From Paramecium octaurelia (taxonomy: Eukaryota; Ciliophora; Oligohymenophorea; Peniculida; Parameciidae): a stretch of 64,000 nucleotides of DNA. Shown here piece by piece: positions 60,997 through 64,000 of this stretch. The stretch is taken from positions 806,001 through 870,000 of the forward strand of contig CAJJDP010000005.1 of assembly GCA_905182995.1 (NCBI GenBank), given 5' to 3'. Under the pieces are notes generated by a model. The model ran no database searches. It was not told where the DNA came from and saw only the letters and a list, made by a program, of their open reading frames with translations. The position numbers and the translations under genes were made by a program. Numbering within the stretch: position 1 is the first letter of the stretch; each line of letters opens with the position of its first letter.

Positions 60997-61772
60997 ATGA
61001 GTTTTCCTAACTAAGATTACCTAGCAATGCTCAAAGCTAAGCCCCAAGTGTACCCTCAAATGTAGCCCACTCCATAGACTCAAATGATTTACCCAAATCC
61101 CTAATATATGTATGTAACAACATAATTTACCCACATTCTTATACCTTCTATACATTATTGCTTATGCTATTATGAAAATCTAGGCAACCTTGCATCAACT
61201 ATATGCCCTAATACTTTATGATGCAACAATTACAACAAATGCAGTAAATGTAATAAATTCCACCCATGGCTTCTATGGGTGCTCTGCGCATGCCATTGAT
61301 GCCTTCATAGACTCAAATACAACCTCTTTCTCAGATGGTTATGCCTTTTCCAATTTAGCCTCCTATCCCAGCTTAACCAAAAACAGATTAGAACTTGCCT
61401 GTCTAGGTAAAGGGCACCAAGGTGAAGTTAAACCTCAAAATGATAAAGGACATACCCTAAGAAGAGGACAGTGTACTGGATTATGACGAAATCAAAAAGC
61501 AAAGTGGAGATCGCCAATTTATCAATTTAAAGAGAAAACGTAGACTTCTAGATTAGTAAGATGCGCCTTTAATGTAAACACGCAGACGTAGCGAACAATC
61601 CTAATGTAAGACAATCGCTAAGCAATTAGATTTAGAAATTAGAGAAATGCTGAATGTAGATGACAAAGACATGACACTTATAATGGAGGCTTACCCTGAC
61701 ACAAAATCCCTGCTCCAGGAATTAAGGAATGGAAATTTAAAGTAAGAGATAGAGGATCTATTACTCAAATGA
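60997..61772 (+). CDS. Gln/Met/Pro-rich protein with basic C-terminal half
   Basis: About 233 residues. The N-terminal half is Pro/Gln/Met-rich (MSFPNQDYLAMLKAKPQ; QQLQQMQQMQQIPPMASMGA). The C-terminal half is charged (INLKRKRRLLDQQ; TRRRSEQSQ) and ends in a helical segment (LEIREMLNVDDKDMTLIMEA). Basic patches suggest a nuclear or RNA-binding protein. The only arrangement joining the two frames is a 74-nt intron at 61110-61183 (GTA..TAG), much longer than all others in the window; it gives a length divisible by three and the phrase YMQPCINYMPQYFMMQQ across the junction. Confidence 0.65.
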
Positions 61773-62726
61773 ATTTGACTATAATTTTGTTCATTTCTAA
61801 ACTTCATTCCAGTTACTCTATGTTTTATTACTATCTAATTACTAGTACTTTCTTAAAAGCGCTGCAGTTTTCAGCATCTGTCCCTGCACATACTATTTCT
61901 TATCATTACTAATAGTCTTCTCTTCACAGAATCAAGAATGTGATACCTGGAATCAAAAAAATAAACAACAATTCATTTCAATATACGTCTTTATAAAACT
62001 CATTAAACAATGTCATTATGAATCTTAATTAACCAAATTCACAAAAGAAATTTGCTAACATTTATTTTCAAGAAATATTTTCTATTGTGAGCATTGAGGA
62101 GCTCTTTTAAATAAATTGAATTTTATAATAAGAATGATATATTTAAATGAAATTAAATCTCTGTAATCTCATTTTGTTAAATTTACGAAAGGACTTGTAG
62201 ATTTAAGTTTTTAATTTCAATTCCACTATCAATACATTCTCTTCAGTTTTATTTCTATTTCGATGTCTCCCTCCATATCAATTCTACATGCAATAGATTT
62301 AGTGCAATTATGCCACAAACTCATTCGAACTTTCTTCCAAGTGAATCCAGGCATAACGTAACATTATACTTAAAAAGAAAATATAAAATTTAATAAATTA
62401 TCTCTAATAAAATTGTCTATTTGTAAACAAATAATCACAAATTTCAATTACATGACTTGCCGAGATGGAATAGCATTGAGATTGGTCCAATATTTAATGA
62501 AACCTAGTCAATTATATGTAAAAAAAGGACCTTTACTTTTAACTTGTATATTTCAAATATAAATAGTAATAAACTCAGTAATTTTATTGTGATTTTATTT
62601 GTTTGTAATAGTCGACCTCGTTTATTTGTGGAAAGCTAACCATTTTAATAATAAATTAAGCATAAATTAATTATGAAATAATAAACTCTCCATCCAGATC
62701 CCAGAAAGAAATAAATCTTACTAGAT
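61773..62726. other. AT-rich intergenic region
   Basis: Almost 1 kb between two plus-strand genes; no coding frame or structural RNA was recognised. Confidence 0.5.
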
Positions 62727-63769
62727 ATGATTAATAAAGGAGGTATTTCCGAGATGAAACCAGAAAAAACACTCTAAGCTTAAATTGAGGCTTTGCAATT
62801 AGATCTATAAGAAAAAGAATAGAAATTAAATTAAAAAGGTACATGAGTTTTATATGTAGATGAATAAATCGATAAATTGTGTGGTGTGATATTTTAGTAT
62901 TAAGAAGAGATAACTTAAAAAAATAGAGAAATTGAGGATCTGCAATTAAATAAGGCTTAATTGGAAATGGAAGTTCAAAACTATGTTGAAATGAAAGAGC
63001 ATTGCGATCACGCATTGAAATAATTACATCATGTTGAAATGCAAATGAGTGAGTTGTAAGAATAAAACTCGTAACTCAAGAATTAAGGTATAGCAATAAT
63101 CCCAATTAATTTAGAACAGTAGCTTTTGAGCTAAATTTAGGCATTATAAAAAAATTCTGATGTTCTTTTGAGGGATGCCTTCGAAAGAGAGAAGAAATAA
63201 TTGCACAAAAAATTACTAGAGAAAACCAAGATAATTTAAGAATTAAATTGTTAACTTTAGAAATAAAATGAAACATAGTCTACAATCCATTAATCAATGA
63301 TGAAAATGAAAGAAGACCATAGGAGACAAGAACAAACTATTTAACAATTGAGAGAAGAAATAGAAAATCTCAAAGGAGACGGAGCAATGTTTGCCAACCC
63401 TTTAAATTAGCTTACAAGTCCTCAAGGACAGAGATAAGCCAGCTTTAACACTCATAAAGATTTTGATACTCCAATGAGATAATCATCGTATACATAGCAG
63501 AAACCATAATCATCTAATAGTCTCTGCAGCAATTTTACTAGTTAAGAAAGTAAGAAAAAAATGATGGGAAGTTTTAAAAGATTAACGACTATGGCTGTAG
63601 GGATGTATAGCAATCTACTTGATTATTCATCATTATAGAATGGCAGTAAATTAGTAATTCTTTTATAATTATAAAATAGGCGTCTGAACTGAGTTAAGCT
63701 AGAATCGACTTAACTTAATAAGTTTCCAGAGCTTCCCTGTTGCATTAGGAGTATAATGACAATAATTGA
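62727..63769 (+). CDS. coiled-coil protein, unknown function
   Basis: 331 residues. It starts MINKGGISEMKPEKTLQAQI and is a long coiled coil to about residue 200 (KNREIEDLQLNKAQLEMEV; HRRQEQTIQQLREEIENL), then a Ser/Gln-rich linker and a C-terminal segment (KKKMMGSFKRLTTMAVGMYS). Introns: 62839-62859 (21 nt) and 63654-63679 (26 nt). It resembles the coiled-coil proteins at 6179 and 12106 in style but not in identifiable sequence. Confidence 0.8.
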
Positions 63770-63845
63770 TACTATATTTCAAATAAAATCTAAACAGTCT
63801 TTAATTAGATTCCAAAAAATTTTATAATAATAATTGTCAATATAA

Positions 63846-64000
63846 TCATATTAATTAATAGCAGTACTAATTATAAGTATGCTCGGCATCTATTATCTAT
63901 TGATTCAAGTGATATAATTAAGTATTGGGCATGGGAGCACTATTTCTTTGAATTCTAATTCTTTGTGGCGATTCATCTACATTGAAGGTAACCTTAGGTT
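63846..64000 (-). CDS. 3' end of a minus-strand gene, cut by the window edge
   Basis: The last ~50 codons of a minus-strand frame: KVTFNVDESPQRIRIQRNS, then APMPNTQLYHLNQQI and a TGA at 63846-63848. The texture is gene-like, but only this fragment is visible. No family is assigned. Confidence 0.5.

Noticed and set aside
61190-61486. Plus-strand ORF of 98 aa (MHQLYALILYDATITT...)
   Set aside because: Out of frame with the Gln/Met-rich gene covering the same bases, whose frame is supported by composition and length.
1-64000. Transposons, virus-like elements, CRISPR arrays, tRNA or rRNA genes
   Set aside because: Looked for on both strands by eye; nothing with the required motifs or repeats was seen. 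A profile search could still find short or decayed examples.

Overview
The window reads as macronuclear DNA of a ciliate, almost certainly a Paramecium. The evidence is internal: the sequence is very AT-rich, conserved protein families can be read only when TAA and TAG are Gln and TGA is the sole stop, and most genes carry tiny introns of 19-35 nt (usually 22-29) beginning GT and mostly ending TAG. Genes are packed tightly on both strands, often 7-50 bp apart. Standard-code ORF calling breaks nearly every gene here, so the gene models below were rebuilt by hand with the ciliate code and with introns placed where they restore frame. Nearly all models were checked for a length divisible by three.

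Layout. 1-11.3 kb, mostly minus strand: a Cys-rich secreted or surface protein (cut by the window edge), a small secreted protein, a Pin1-type parvulin, the splicing factor RBM22/Slt11, a coiled-coil protein with an in-frame TGA, and a RING-H2 protein. Inside the RING gene an exact 1314-bp duplication flanks a single N; this is most simply an assembly artefact. 12-20.6 kb: coiled-coil protein, Q-rich protein, PX-BAR sorting nexin, a K/N/Q-rich unknown and the axonemal protein DRC7. 21-32.9 kb: CDK1-like kinase, unknown helical protein, ZC2HC1-type zinc protein, SAXO microtubule stabiliser, two unknowns, cytochrome c, a 35-aa OST4, a prolyl-hydroxylase-fold protein whose frame is open back into a CCT-motif protein, and a secreted protein. 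33-48 kb: PIG-A, a weak ORF, bZIP factor, very divergent tubulin, WD40-like protein, single-pass membrane protein, coiled-coil protein, importin-alpha, CAAX-type protease, CK1 kinase, mitochondrial carrier, monoglyceride lipase. 48.7-64 kb: two paralogous ~1500-aa type I membrane proteins flanking an NBR1-like PB1+FW gene, a 63-aa gene, a Q/M-rich nuclear-type protein, a coiled-coil protein and a cut minus-strand gene.

No tRNA, rRNA, CRISPR, operon, transposon or virus-like element was recognised. The genes are a mixed eukaryotic set (cilia and cytoskeleton, cell cycle, secretion and GPI/N-glycan synthesis, splicing, autophagy) and not one pathway. The most unusual features are a notable share of AAG 3' splice sites, the tubulin lacking its glycine signature, the stop-less CCT/hydroxylase junction, a 74-nt intron, and the large paralogue pair with matching C-terminal intron positions.
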